Assembly (NCBI RefSeq): GCF_903819335.1 | Contig: NZ_CAIJDE010000063.1 | Span: 147,249-211,248 of the forward strand | Direction of reading: 5' to 3' | From: Flavobacterium panici | Lineage (GTDB): Bacteria; Bacteroidota; Bacteroidia; Flavobacteriales; Flavobacteriaceae | Length of the DNA stretch: 64,000 nucleotides | Shown here: positions 43,455 through 53,051 of the stretch, one piece after another | Layout: each line of letters begins with the position of its first letter | Numbering within the stretch: position 1 is the first letter of the stretch | Translations under genes and position numbers: made by a program | Notes under the pieces: generated by a model | Databases searched by the model: none | Seen by the model: only the letters and a program-made list of their open reading frames with translations | Told to the model about the DNA's origin: nothing

Positions 43455-44942
43455 ATGGCCTTTGGATTTCCAGCAGCGTTCTCTCAATTAACGCCTTTAA
43501 ATAATTTACCTCAAAAAGCATTTATTTTAAATGCTGTAAACATCTGCAAAAAACTAAATTGGAGGATTATTTATATTGATGAAAATGAATTAAATGCAGT
43601 TTCTCAAAACAATAAAAATATCTGGAACGAAACTATTTCATTTTCTTTTGATGAAAATACAGCTATAATAACAAGTTCTTCAAACGGAAATCAGATCTAT
43701 GATCGTGGAAGAAATAAAAAAAACACAGAAATCTTTTTAGACCTATATTTTGAAGAACTTAAAAATATTTCTGATTTTGAAATAAATGAAACTGATTTTT
43801 CGGAGCAAATAAAAAACGAAAATGTTTCAAATAAAGAAAAAACAGAACCTCAAAACATATCAGCGTTTTATTCATTCTTTTCGATTTTTACTCCTTCAAA
43901 AGGTTATTTGATTACTCCTGTTTTAATTTACATAAACCTTGCGGTTTTTCTTGTCATGACTTTTTCAGGAGTACATTTTTTTAAACCTGAAATTCAAAAT
44001 ATTATTGACTGGGGAGGAAATTACGGACCAATGATTTACGAAGGTCAATTCTGGAGATTACTAACTTCCTGCTTTATTCATTTCGGTTTTTTTCATTTAA
44101 TTCTAAATTGCATCGCACTTGCTTATGCAGGACTTCTTTTAGAACCTTATTTAAAAATTTGGACCTTTCTGGCAACTTATCTTTTCTGTGGTGTTATTGC
44201 CAGTTTAAGCAGTTTATACTGGAATAAAGATTTGGTAAGTGCAGGTGCTTCAGGAGCCATTTTTGGTATGTATGGAATTTTACTTATTGTACTTTTATTT
44301 AAAACTTTTGAAACTAAAATAAAATTAAAATTATTACTCAACATTGCTGTCTTGGTTGGTATCAACATTCTTTACAGTTTTAAAGACGGTATCGATGCTG
44401 CGGCACATATTGGAGGTTTTGCCTCTGGTATTTTATTTGGTTTAATACTTTCCATTATAAGAAAAAGAAAAGATTACAGCATGGCACTTATTTCATCACT
44501 TGCTACAATAATACTTGCTGTTTTATTTATAAATTTTAAAAATTCTAAAGTCTATATATATCAGGTAATGGAATATGAAAAAAGAATGCAGGAATTTAAT
44601 GATATGGAAAAAATGGCTCTCGAAGCTTACAGTATTCCATATGGAAATTCGATCGAAGAAAACAGAGAAAGTATCTTATACATGATTAAAGATCGTGGTA
44701 TTTATTACTGGAATGAAAATATCACTTTGGTTAACGAATTAGATAAATTATATCTGCCGAAAGAAATACATCAGCAAAATGAAAAAATAATTGAATATTG
44801 CGAATTAAGAATCAGTTTATATGAGTTAGCATATAAAAAAATCTCTGAAAACAGCCCTAAATATGATGAACAAATGCTTGCTCTAAATTTCAAAATTGCC
44901 AGTACTTTAAACCAAATTAAAAAGGCGCAGACAAAGAGCTAA
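43455..44942 (+). CDS. Rhomboid family intramembrane serine protease
   Basis: 495 aa. A soluble N-terminal region (about 1-145) includes a YxxE-type segment found in Bacteroidota rhomboids. The rhomboid core (about 155-345) has GQFWRLLTSCFIHFGFFHLILN, catalytic S266 (SAGASGAIFG) and H318 (AAHIGG). A C-terminal helical tail (about 365-495) follows. It cleaves transmembrane helices of other proteins. The substrate is unknown. Monocistronic. Confidence 0.92.
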   Translation: MAFGFPAAFSQLTPLNNLPQKAFILNAVNICKKLNWRIIYIDENELNAVSQNNKNIWNETISFSFDENTAIITSSSNGNQIYDRGRNKKNTEIFLDLYFEELKNISDFEINETDFSEQIKNENVSNKEKTEPQNISAFYSFFSIFTPSKGYLITPVLIYINLAVFLVMTFSGVHFFKPEIQNIIDWGGNYGPMIYEGQFWRLLTSCFIHFGFFHLILNCIALAYAGLLLEPYLKIWTFLATYLFCGVIASLSSLYWNKDLVSAGASGAIFGMYGILLIVLLFKTFETKIKLKLLLNIAVLVGINILYSFKDGIDAAAHIGGFASGILFGLILSIIRKRKDYSMALISSLATIILAVLFINFKNSKVYIYQVMEYEKRMQEFNDMEKMALEAYSIPYGNSIEENRESILYMIKDRGIYYWNENITLVNELDKLYLPKEIHQQNEKIIEYCELRISLYELAYKKISENSPKYDEQMLALNFKIASTLNQIKKAQTKS

Positions 44943-45042
44943 ATTTAAAAACCAGAAACGATAATTGGACTCCTTTCCTAAAAGTGTGTTAATCCACAAA
45001 ATGATTTCAACATTACATTAAAAAAATGTAAATTCGCACACT

Positions 45043-46047
45043 ATGAAAATACAAGATATTCAGGCAATTCAATTATTGCTTGCTGCTCCAAAGAAAATTG
45101 TAATAATTCCTCACAGGGGACCAGATGGCGACGCCATGGGTTCTACTCTAGCTTTATACCATTTTTTATTAAAAAACAATCACCAGCCAACCGTGATTGC
45201 ACCAAATGATTTTCCTGATTTTTTGGCCTGGATTCCGGGTTCAGAAACGGTAAAAATCTTTGAAAAAGATACTGAAAACTGTACCAAAATATTAGAAGAA
45301 GCCGAGTTGATTTTTACACTCGATTTTAATGCTTTTCACCGTACAGGCGAAATGGAACATACTTTAGCCAAGCTGACTGCTCCGTTTATCATGATCGATC
45401 ATCATGAAAAGCCGCATGATTATGCTGCTTATATGTATTCTGATACTTCATACGGCTCAACTTGCGAAATGGTTTACAACTTTATTACCTTTTTAAACAA
45501 AAAAGAAGATATTGATAAAACCATTGCAACTTGTATTTATACCGGGATTTTAACTGATTCTGGTTCATTCCGTTTTCCGGGAACTACAGGAAACACACAC
45601 CGAATTATAGCAGAATTAATCGATTTAGGCGTTGAAAACACTCAAATTCCGGTTTTACTATACGATAATAGTTCGTACAGCCGTTTGCAATTATTAGGAC
45701 GTGCGCTTCAAAATATGAAAGTTTTTGAAGAACATAAAACTTCTTATACCACTCTTACTCAGGAAGAACTAGATTCTTTTCATTATGTAAAAGGCGATAC
45801 AGAAGGAATTGTTAATTACGGATTAAGCATCAAAGGAATTGTTTTTACGGCTATCTTTATTGAAAATAGAGACGAAAAAATAATCAAAATCTCTTTCCGT
45901 TCACAAGGAGGATTTGATGTAAACCAGTTTGCACGCGACCACTTTAACGGCGGAGGCCACGTAAACGCTGCCGGCGGAAGATCTGATGTTACAATGGAAG
46001 AAACCGTTAAAAAGTTTGAAGATTTAGTAACTAAACTAAAATTATAA
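45043..46047 (+). CDS. nrnA: DHH phosphoesterase, NrnA-like
   Basis: 334 aa. The N-terminal DHH domain has IIPHRGPDGDAMGSTLAL and MIDHHEKPHDYA; the C-terminal DHHA1 domain has FARDHFNGGGHVNAAGG. This family degrades nano-RNA and removes phosphate from pAp. It is the first gene of an operon with gldI, 6 bp later, and two prolyl isomerases. Confidence 0.93.
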   Translation: MKIQDIQAIQLLLAAPKKIVIIPHRGPDGDAMGSTLALYHFLLKNNHQPTVIAPNDFPDFLAWIPGSETVKIFEKDTENCTKILEEAELIFTLDFNAFHRTGEMEHTLAKLTAPFIMIDHHEKPHDYAAYMYSDTSYGSTCEMVYNFITFLNKKEDIDKTIATCIYTGILTDSGSFRFPGTTGNTHRIIAELIDLGVENTQIPVLLYDNSSYSRLQLLGRALQNMKVFEEHKTSYTTLTQEELDSFHYVKGDTEGIVNYGLSIKGIVFTAIFIENRDEKIIKISFRSQGGFDVNQFARDHFNGGGHVNAAGGRSDVTMEETVKKFEDLVTKLKL

Positions 46048-46053
46048 ACCAAT

Positions 46054-46716
46054 ATGAACTACTTAAAACTTAGCATTTACTCACTGCTTTTTGCAGTTTT
46101 ATTGGTGAGCTGTAAACACCATGAAGAAGCGCGAAGACCTATTTCGAGAGCTTCGGGTACTTTTATGAAAAAATCGGCTGACAGAAATAAAAAGTTAGTG
46201 GCAAGCGAAGAAGAAGTCATCAAGAAAATCATCAAAAGCAATCCGAAAGTAAAATATTACGCTACTAAAAAAGGATATTGGTTCTCTTATGATGAAAAAA
46301 GTACTACCGAAACAGCCACTCCAAAAAAAGGAGATATTGCTTATTTTAATTTAGAAGTTAAAAACATTGACGGTACGCTTATTTATTCAGAATCTGATCT
46401 TGGTCCGCAGACTTATTATGTAGACAAACAAGATATTATGATGGGATTACGTGATGGAATTAAATACATGAAAAAGAATGAAACAGTTACTTTTCTGTTT
46501 CCATCTCACATAGCATACGGATACCACGGAGATAATAAAAAAATTGGCCCTAATGAATCCTTAATTTGTACCGTTACACTTCGTAATTTCGTTCCAGATC
46601 CTGCACAAGCCACTGCTGCTCCTGCTGCAGGTACAGGTGCCACATCAGTAAAAACTCCAAAACCCACAGCTGTAAAACCAGCCGCAACAACTAAAAAAGA
46701 TACAATAAACCCATAA
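46054..46716 (+). CDS. gldI: Gliding motility lipoprotein GldI (FKBP-type isomerase)
   Basis: 220 aa. Lipoprotein signal (LLFAVLLVSCKHH, Cys20) and an FKBP domain (about 75-190, KKGDIAYFNLEVKNIDGTLI, MMGLRDGIKYMKKNETVTFL, PSHIAYGYHGDNKKIG PNESL in order). The Ala/Thr/Pro-rich tail is low complexity. GldI is needed for gliding and T9SS function in F. johnsoniae, probably by folding motility proteins in the periplasm. It is followed by two further isomerase genes. Confidence 0.9.
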   Translation: MNYLKLSIYSLLFAVLLVSCKHHEEARRPISRASGTFMKKSADRNKKLVASEEEVIKKIIKSNPKVKYYATKKGYWFSYDEKSTTETATPKKGDIAYFNLEVKNIDGTLIYSESDLGPQTYYVDKQDIMMGLRDGIKYMKKNETVTFLFPSHIAYGYHGDNKKIGPNESLICTVTLRNFVPDPAQATAAPAAGTGATSVKTPKPTAVKPAATTKKDTINP

Positions 46717-46731
46717 AAAACATTTTAAGAA

Positions 46732-47805
46732 ATGAAAAAAAGTATTTTATTATTACTATTAGCCGTAAGCTCATTGTATTCATGTAAAGACGACCACAGT
46801 AATTTACCAGATGGTTTATATGCTGATATCGAAACTAATAAAGGACACATCATTGTTGAATTAGATTACAAAAAAGCACCAATAACTGTTGCAAACTTTG
46901 TAACATTGGCAGAAGGTAAAAACGAATTTGTAACAGATGAGAAATTAAAAAACAAACCATTTTTTGACGGTTTAAAATTCCACAGAGTTATTGAAGATTT
47001 CATGATTCAGTCTGGAGATCCGCTAGGAACAGGTTCTGGAGATACAGGATATAAATTTAAAGATGAGTTTTCAGATTTAAAATTCGATAAAGCCGGTGTT
47101 TTAGCAATGGCCAACAACGGACCCGGAACAAACAGCAGTCAGTTTTTCATTACTCATGTTGAAACTCCTTGGTTAGATAATAAGCATACGATTTTTGGAC
47201 ACGTTGTTGAAAAAGGACAAGAAGTGGTAAATAAAGTAGTTCAGGGAGATAATATCGTTGCTGTAAATATTATCAGAAATGGTGAAGCAGCTAAGAAATT
47301 TGATGCTGTAAAAGTATTCCACGATTATTTTGCTAATATCGCTAAAGAACAAAGCAAATACGCTGGAGCTCAAAAAGAAAAAGTAGATTTCTATGCTTCT
47401 ATAAGACCAAAAGCGACTAAAACTTCAACTGGTTTAGAATATGTTATTACTGAAAAAGGTTCAGGTAAAAAACCTGCAATTGGGACTCAGGTTTATATTC
47501 ATTATGCTGGTTTCTTAGAAAACGGAACTTTATTCGATTCAAGTATTGAAGAAGTAAATAAAACTTTCGGAAAATTTGACGCAGCAAGAGCTGAGCAGCA
47601 TGGTTATCAGCCAATTCCTTTTCAGGCAGGAAAAAAAGACGGTTTAATTCCTGGATTTATTGAAGGAATTGAAAAACTTTCTTTTGGAGATAAAGCAGTT
47701 CTTTTTATCCCATCTCATTTAGCTTATGGAGCAACTGGAGCTGGAGGAGTTATTCCGCCAAATGCAAATATTATTTTTGAAGTTCAATTATTAGAAAAAC
47801 CATAA
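46732..47805 (+). CDS. Cyclophilin-FKBP double-domain prolyl isomerase (lipoprotein)
   Basis: 357 aa. Lipoprotein signal (LLLAVSSLYSCKDD, Cys18). Cyclophilin domain at about 28-190 (FFDGLKFHRVIEDFMIQSGD, NSSQFFITHVETPWLDNKHT), then an FKBP domain at about 250-357 (GTQVYIHYAGFLENGTLFDS, PSHLAYGATGAGGVIPPNAN). Both domain types speed prolyl cis-trans isomerisation. Being a lipoprotein, it should work in the periplasm. A paralogue follows immediately. Confidence 0.92.
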   Translation: MKKSILLLLLAVSSLYSCKDDHSNLPDGLYADIETNKGHIIVELDYKKAPITVANFVTLAEGKNEFVTDEKLKNKPFFDGLKFHRVIEDFMIQSGDPLGTGSGDTGYKFKDEFSDLKFDKAGVLAMANNGPGTNSSQFFITHVETPWLDNKHTIFGHVVEKGQEVVNKVVQGDNIVAVNIIRNGEAAKKFDAVKVFHDYFANIAKEQSKYAGAQKEKVDFYASIRPKATKTSTGLEYVITEKGSGKKPAIGTQVYIHYAGFLENGTLFDSSIEEVNKTFGKFDAARAEQHGYQPIPFQAGKKDGLIPGFIEGIEKLSFGDKAVLFIPSHLAYGATGAGGVIPPNANIIFEVQLLEKP

Positions 47806-47862
47806 TTATTTTTATAATTAAATTCTTATAATTAGTTTTACAGACTTAAATTGAAAAATACA

Positions 47863-49023
47863 ATGAAATTTAAATTTCTATTTTTATTCTGTCTGGCTGT
47901 TTTAAACATTCAGGCGCAAGCAAAAAAAACTACTACTACGAAAGCAAAACCAAAAACGGCTAAAACAGCTGTTGCGGCAAATCCAGCTGAAGGTATTTTT
48001 GCTACAATTTCAACAACAAAAGGAGACATTGTTCTTTCTTTAGAATATGTAAAAGCTCCCGTTACGGTTGCTAACTTTATTTCTTTGGCAGAAGGAAAAA
48101 ATCCTTTTGTAAAAGTAGAAAGACTTAAAGGAAAACCTTTTTATGATGGTTTAAAATTCCACAGAGTTATTGCAGATTTCATGATTCAGGGTGGTGATCC
48201 GGACGGAAATGGTTCTGGAGGCCCGGGATATGCTTTTAAAGATGAATTTGTCAGCGATTTAAAATTTGAAAAAGGCGGTGTTTTAGCAATGGCCAATTCT
48301 GGTCCTGCAACAAACGGAAGCCAGTTTTTCATTACGCATAAAGATACACCTTGGTTAAACGGAAAGCATACTATTTTTGGTCATGTAGTTTCTGGAATGG
48401 ACGTTGTAAATAAAATTGCTCAGAATGATGTAATGACAAAAATTACAATTACCCGCAAAGGTGCTGCAGCTAAAAAATTTGATGCTGTAAAAGTTTTTAG
48501 TGATAATGAAAAAAACCAAGAAGCTGATAAAGCAGAAGAGGCTAAAAAACTAGAAATCTTAAAAGCACAATCTCAAAAAGTTGCTGCAGAAAAAGCGGCT
48601 TATTTTACAGCTACAAAAGCTAAAGCAACTACAACTGCATCTGGTTTAAAATATGTAATTACTAAAAACGGAACGGGTGTAAAAGGTGCTGAAGGTTCTA
48701 ATATCTTTTTTCATTATGCAGGATATTTTGAAGACGGAAATCTTTTTGACAGCAGCATAACTGATGTAGCTAAAGCATACGGAAAATATGATGCAAACAG
48801 AGATGCTCAAGGCGGATATAAAGCTTTTCCTTTTACTGTTGGTAAAAAAGACGGTATGATTCCTGGTTTCATCGAAGCGCTTGATTTGATGACTGATGGA
48901 GAAAAAGCAATTTTCTTTCTTCCTGCAAATTTAGCTTACGGAGCGCAAGGTGCCGGAGGAGTTATTCCACCAAACGCTACTTTGGTTTTTGAAATTGAAA
49001 CATATCAAAATCAGCCTAAATAA
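47863..49023 (+). CDS. Cyclophilin-FKBP double-domain prolyl isomerase (secreted paralogue)
   Basis: 386 aa from MKFKFLFLFCLAVLNIQAQA, an ordinary signal peptide instead of a lipobox. A Lys/Thr/Ala-rich linker is followed by a cyclophilin domain (FYDGLKFHRVIADFMIQGGD, NGSQFFITHKDTPWLNGKHT) and an FKBP domain (FFHYAGYFEDGNLFDSS, PANLAYGAQGAGGVIPPNAT). It is a tandem duplicate of the previous gene, 57 bp downstream, with the anchoring signal changed. The terminator at 49053-49086 ends the operon. Confidence 0.92.
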   Translation: MKFKFLFLFCLAVLNIQAQAKKTTTTKAKPKTAKTAVAANPAEGIFATISTTKGDIVLSLEYVKAPVTVANFISLAEGKNPFVKVERLKGKPFYDGLKFHRVIADFMIQGGDPDGNGSGGPGYAFKDEFVSDLKFEKGGVLAMANSGPATNGSQFFITHKDTPWLNGKHTIFGHVVSGMDVVNKIAQNDVMTKITITRKGAAAKKFDAVKVFSDNEKNQEADKAEEAKKLEILKAQSQKVAAEKAAYFTATKAKATTTASGLKYVITKNGTGVKGAEGSNIFFHYAGYFEDGNLFDSSITDVAKAYGKYDANRDAQGGYKAFPFTVGKKDGMIPGFIEALDLMTDGEKAIFFLPANLAYGAQGAGGVIPPNATLVFEIETYQNQPK

Positions 49024-49052
49024 GATTTTAAATTCTTTTTAGAATATAATAC

Positions 49053-49086
49053 AGCCATCAAAATTTAGTTTTTGGTGGCTTTTTTC
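49053..49086 (+). terminator. Terminator of the nrnA-gldI-isomerase operon
   Basis: AGCCATCAAAA (49053-49063) pairs with TTTTGGTGGCT (49070-49080; one G-T pair), followed by a T-run. Confidence 0.85.
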
Positions 49087-49196
49087 ATTTTCTTAAATTC
49101 TGTCAAATATTTAAAATTGAATTCAATAACACGTCATCAATATGCACATTGATAACGTTTGTATAGATTTTCTATTAATTCTTAAACAAAATAACT

Positions 49197-49204
49197 TACC
49201 TTTG
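49197..49204 (+). promoter_or_regulatory. Candidate -7 box of the EamA transporter gene
   Basis: TACCTTTG, a full match to TAnnTTTG, 32 nt before the ATG. No TTG at the expected distance. Confidence 0.4.
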
Positions 49205-49236
49205 CCGGCTTGAATTTTTTAAAATAAACAATCAAA

Positions 49237-50133
49237 ATGTCACAAAATAACGTATTAAAGGGAGTATTTTTAGTTGCTTTAGGAGCTACAACTTACGGAA
49301 TGTTAGCCACTTTTGTAAAAATGGCTTATTCTGAAGGATATACAACTGCCGAAGTAACAACCTCTCAATTTGTACTTGGAATTATTGGTATTTTGATCAT
49401 CAACGCTTTTCAAAAAGTAAAAAATAAAGAAAAAGTAGTAAAAGCTACTACAAAGAATATATTTCATTTAATGCTTGCCGGAACTTCTTTAGGAATGACA
49501 AGTTTGTTCTATTATCTGGCTGTTAAATTTATTCCCGTTTCTATTGGTATCGTTTTATTAATGCAGACCGTTTGGATGGGCGTTTTACTTGAAATGATTT
49601 TAGAAAAAAAATTACCTTCTAAACAAAAAGTCTTTGCGGTTTTTATTGTATTGATAGGAACTGTTTTGGCAACTAATATTATCAACAATGATATTACGCT
49701 TGACTGGCGCGGAATTATTTGGGGAGTTTTGGCTGCAGCTTCGTTTACGACCACAATGTTTACGGCGAACCGTGTTGCAACAGGAATCTCTTCTGCTCAG
49801 CGTAGTTTATATATGCTTCTTGGCGGTGCTGTAATTGTATTTACTTTCGCATTTTTTACTCAGGTTACGCCTTTCAATATGGCAATTTTCCTGAAATGGG
49901 GAATTGTTTTATCTTTATTCGGAACCATTATTCCGCCGCTTTTAATGAATTTAGGTTTTCCATTAACCGGAATTGGTTTAGGAAGTATTGTTTCTGCATT
50001 AGAACTTCCGGTTTCAGTAATGATGGCTTATATACTTTTAAATGAAAAAGTGATTTTTACACAATGGGTTGGAATTGTTCTTATCATTCTGGCAATCATT
50101 ATTATGAATGTAAATTTCAAACGCAAAATTTAA
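49237..50133 (+). CDS. EamA/DMT-family transporter
   Basis: 298 aa with ten predicted membrane segments in two EamA repeats (about 8-145 and 155-295). The second ends with the typical ALELPVSVMMAYILLNEKV segment. This superfamily exports or imports amino acids, nucleotides and other small metabolites; the substrate cannot be told from sequence. Monocistronic. Confidence 0.88.
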   Translation: MSQNNVLKGVFLVALGATTYGMLATFVKMAYSEGYTTAEVTTSQFVLGIIGILIINAFQKVKNKEKVVKATTKNIFHLMLAGTSLGMTSLFYYLAVKFIPVSIGIVLLMQTVWMGVLLEMILEKKLPSKQKVFAVFIVLIGTVLATNIINNDITLDWRGIIWGVLAAASFTTTMFTANRVATGISSAQRSLYMLLGGAVIVFTFAFFTQVTPFNMAIFLKWGIVLSLFGTIIPPLLMNLGFPLTGIGLGSIVSALELPVSVMMAYILLNEKVIFTQWVGIVLIILAIIIMNVNFKRKI

Positions 50134-50221
50134 GGTTTTTTAGCATCTTATTAAAAAAAGCTGTCTTGTAATGTAATAAGTGTTAATTTTTTTATAATTT
50201 CGTTATAAATAATTAATTATC

Positions 50222-50578
50222 ATGAACTTACCCTGGCACTTATATTTAATGGCGATACTTTATATACTTGCCGGATTTAATCATTTTCGAAAACCCGGAA
50301 TGTACATTAAAATCATTCCTCCATTTTTTAAAAACCCTCAAATACTCAATACTTTAAGCGGAATCGCCGAAATTTTATTGGGGATTTTATTAATGTTTTC
50401 TCTTACTACGCAATATGCTGCATGGGGAATTATTGCATTGTTAATTGCCATATTTCCTGCCAATTTATATATGTTTCAAAATAAAAAAGCGAGTTTTGGT
50501 TTACCAAAATGGATTTTATTTGTACGTTTGCCCTTACAAATCGTTTTGATAGTTTGGGCATTCCAATATACCCTATAA
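50222..50578 (+). CDS. DoxX-family membrane protein
   Basis: 118 aa, four membrane segments. Near the N-terminus is AILYILAGFNHFRKPGMYIK, then GIAEILLGILLMF and IALLIAIFPANLYMF, a DoxX pattern. The role of such proteins is poorly known. It lies 33 bp before aqpZ in the same direction and may share its transcript. Confidence 0.82.
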   Translation: MNLPWHLYLMAILYILAGFNHFRKPGMYIKIIPPFFKNPQILNTLSGIAEILLGILLMFSLTTQYAAWGIIALLIAIFPANLYMFQNKKASFGLPKWILFVRLPLQIVLIVWAFQYTL

Positions 50579-50611
50579 CAATCAAATCTATTAATCTTAA
50601 ATTATTTTATT

Positions 50612-51328
50612 ATGAAAAAATTGTTTGCAGAGTTTTTCGGAACTTATTGGCTGGTTTTTGGAGGTTGTGGAAGCGCCATTTTTGCTGCTGGATATCCTGA
50701 ATTAGGAATCGGATTTGCAGGTGTTGCTTTAGCATTTGGTTTAACTGTTTTGACAATGGCATACGCTGTTGGACATATTTCGGGCGGACATTTTAATCCG
50801 GCTGTTTCATTTGGTTTATGGGCTGGGGGAAGATTTCCTGCCAAAGATCTTATTCCTTACATAATTGCGCAATGTATTGGTGCAATTGCTGCTGCGGGAA
50901 CATTATATACAATTGCATCAGGAAAAGCAGGATTTATAATCGATAATACTAAAGCCGGAGCTTTTGCATCAAATGGTTTTGGGGCATTTTCTCCAGATGG
51001 ATATTCATTACAGGCTGCTTTTATTGCTGAGTTTGTATTGACTTTATTTTTCTTATTGATCATTTTAGGAAGTACAGATAAATGTGCAAACACTAACTTC
51101 TGCGGAATTGCAATTGGTTTAGGATTAACTTTAATTCACTTAATAAGTATTCCAATTACAAATACTTCTGTAAACCCTGCAAGATCATTATCTCAGGCAA
51201 TTTTTGCGGGCGGAGAACCGCTTTCGCAGGTTTGGCTGTTTTGGGTCGCGCCAATTTTAGGTGCAATTGCAGCAGGATTTATTTATAAGCTCCTTTTACA
51301 GAAAAACGAAGAAGATCACACTAACTAA
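50612..51328 (+). CDS. aqpZ: Aquaporin Z
   Basis: 238 aa, six membrane helices and both NPA motifs (GGHFNPAVSFG and SVNPARSLSQ). The bulky aromatic/His positions typical of water-selective AqpZ appear (AEFFGTYWLVFGGCGSA at the N-terminus). It carries water across the inner membrane. It lies in a run of genes for small membrane or osmotic-stress proteins. Confidence 0.95.
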   Translation: MKKLFAEFFGTYWLVFGGCGSAIFAAGYPELGIGFAGVALAFGLTVLTMAYAVGHISGGHFNPAVSFGLWAGGRFPAKDLIPYIIAQCIGAIAAAGTLYTIASGKAGFIIDNTKAGAFASNGFGAFSPDGYSLQAAFIAEFVLTLFFLLIILGSTDKCANTNFCGIAIGLGLTLIHLISIPITNTSVNPARSLSQAIFAGGEPLSQVWLFWVAPILGAIAAGFIYKLLLQKNEEDHTN

Positions 51329-51347
51329 CAATCAACTTATCCTAATC

Positions 51348-51590
51348 ATGAGTTTTATATATTTTTTAATTATTGGTGCAATTTCAGGATGGCTTGCGGG
51401 TCAAATCTGGAAAGGTGCTGGTTTTGGTTTAATTGGTAATATCATTGTTGGAATCCTTGGCGGTATATTTGGAGGATGGCTTGCAGCTAAGCTTGGTATT
51501 GGCGGCGGCGGGCTTCTTTGGCAGATTATAATTGCTGCAGGAGGTGCGTGGATCTTACTATTTATTATTAGTTTGATTAAAAAAGCATAA
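51348..51590 (+). CDS. GlsB/YeaQ/YmgE-type stress membrane protein
   Basis: 80 aa from MSFIYFLIIGAISGWLAG. Three membrane segments with the family Gly pattern GAGFGLIGNIIVGILGGIFG and WLAAKLGIGGGG. Members are small inner-membrane proteins induced by stress. It lies 19 bp after aqpZ. An upstream in-frame extension to 51261 lies inside aqpZ and is rejected. Confidence 0.9.
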   Translation: MSFIYFLIIGAISGWLAGQIWKGAGFGLIGNIIVGILGGIFGGWLAAKLGIGGGGLLWQIIIAAGGAWILLFIISLIKKA

Positions 51591-51710
51591 ATTATTTAAC
51601 CAATTATAAAATTTAAAGAGAAAATCAGATATATTTATATTTGGTTTTCTCTTTTTCTTTAGATAAAATCGAAAAAAGAAAGCTTCATTTCAACTCAAAT
51701 CTAATTGGTT

Positions 51711-52547
51711 ATGAACGAAATTATTTCTTATTTCAGCACTATTCCGTCTTCACATCGCAGTCTTATCTTAATTGGCGGGATTACATTTTTTTGGGTAATA
51801 GAAAATACTTTCCCTCTGTTTCAAATGCAATATAGAAAATGGCATCATGCGGGAATCAATATCTTTTTTACCATTACCACTATTATTGTCAATTTTATTC
51901 TGGCTTTTATTTTAATAAAAACAGCCAGCTGGACCACTGAAAATAATTTCGGGATTTTACAATGGCTTCCTCAAATTCCTATTTGGCTTTATACTATTAT
52001 TGGTCTGCTTTTATTAGATTTAATTGGTGCTTATTTAGTTCATTTTATAGAACATAAAATAAAGTTTTTATGGCGTTTTCACATAATTCATCATACTGAT
52101 ACCTGGATTGATACCACAACAGCAAACAGGCATCATCCGGGAGAGAGCGTAATTCGTTTTGTGTTTACAACACTTGGCGTATTAATCGTAGGCAGCCCAA
52201 TGTGGATGGTATTTTTATATCAGTCTTTATCTGTTATATTCTCACAATTTAATCATGCCAATATTTCGCTGCCAAATAAACTGGATTTATTCCTAAGTTA
52301 TTTTATAGTTTCTCCCAATATGCATAAAGTACATCATCATTATGTACTGCCTTATACCGACAGCAATTATGGTAATATTTTTTCTGTCTGGGACAGGCTT
52401 TTCGGTACTTATACCTATTTACCAAAAGATCAATTAATTTACGGCGTAGATACTCATATGCTTGCCGAAGAAAACAACCAATTGAAAAATTTATTGCAAA
52501 TTCCGTTTCAGAAAACAAGATCAGCAAAAAACACTAAAAATCAATAA
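51711..52547 (+). CDS. Sterol desaturase / fatty acid hydroxylase family protein
   Basis: 278 aa. Four or so membrane segments and the di-iron histidine boxes: HFIEHKIKFLWRFHIIHHTD, NRHHPGESV and HKVHHHYVLP. The family hydroxylates or desaturates fatty acyl, sterol-like or carotenoid lipids using O2. The substrate is unknown; hydroxylated ornithine-type or fatty lipids are plausible in this phylum. The ATG at 51711 is used instead of the TTG two codons upstream. Confidence 0.9.
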   Translation: MNEIISYFSTIPSSHRSLILIGGITFFWVIENTFPLFQMQYRKWHHAGINIFFTITTIIVNFILAFILIKTASWTTENNFGILQWLPQIPIWLYTIIGLLLLDLIGAYLVHFIEHKIKFLWRFHIIHHTDTWIDTTTANRHHPGESVIRFVFTTLGVLIVGSPMWMVFLYQSLSVIFSQFNHANISLPNKLDLFLSYFIVSPNMHKVHHHYVLPYTDSNYGNIFSVWDRLFGTYTYLPKDQLIYGVDTHMLAEENNQLKNLLQIPFQKTRSAKNTKNQ

Positions 52548-52660
52548 AAAAAAATATACCTGGGCGTACCAACTAATTATTTTTTTTATTAATATTGATA
52601 TATAAAATGAAAATCAATCTATTAATCATTAACCCTCTATTTTGAATTAATTTTCACGAG

Positions 52661-52939
52661 ATGAAAAAGAGTAACCGCAAAGAATTGAATTGGGAACAAA
52701 CGGAAAGACTTGTTTCGTTAGCCTTAGAAGAAAGAAATCCATTTGAAATCATAAAAAAAGAGTTTGGATTGGAAGAAAAAGAAGTTCTTGAAATAATGAA
52801 GAAGAAAATGCCTCTTGAAAAATTTGAGATGTGGAAAAAGAAGGCTATAGCGAATAAACCTAAACCAAAGCCTATTAAAATTGATGATTTTGACGAAGAC
52901 TTGGATGGTAAATATTATATTAAAAATAAATTTGACTAA
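52661..52939 (+). CDS. TIGR03643-family protein
   Basis: 92 aa. The core KELNWEQTERLVSLALEER, then FEIIKKEFGLEEKEVLEIMK, matches the small DUF2805/TIGR03643 family. It resembles a helix-turn-helix fold and is probably cytoplasmic. Role unknown; DNA-binding is a guess. It is followed at once by a terminator. Confidence 0.83.
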   Translation: MKKSNRKELNWEQTERLVSLALEERNPFEIIKKEFGLEEKEVLEIMKKKMPLEKFEMWKKKAIANKPKPKPIKIDDFDEDLDGKYYIKNKFD

Positions 52940-52944
52940 GATTT

Positions 52945-52975
52945 AAAACTCCTGTAAAAGCAGGAGTTTTTTTTT
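52945..52975 (+). terminator. Terminator after the TIGR03643 gene
   Basis: AAAACTCCTG-taaaag-CAGGAGTTTT with a T-run. Confidence 0.92.
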
Positions 52976-53051
52976 ATTTATAACTTTTTACAATGATTTT
53001 GTAACTATTTTGTAATTTTCTAGTCTGATAGGTATAACTAAACATAAACAA

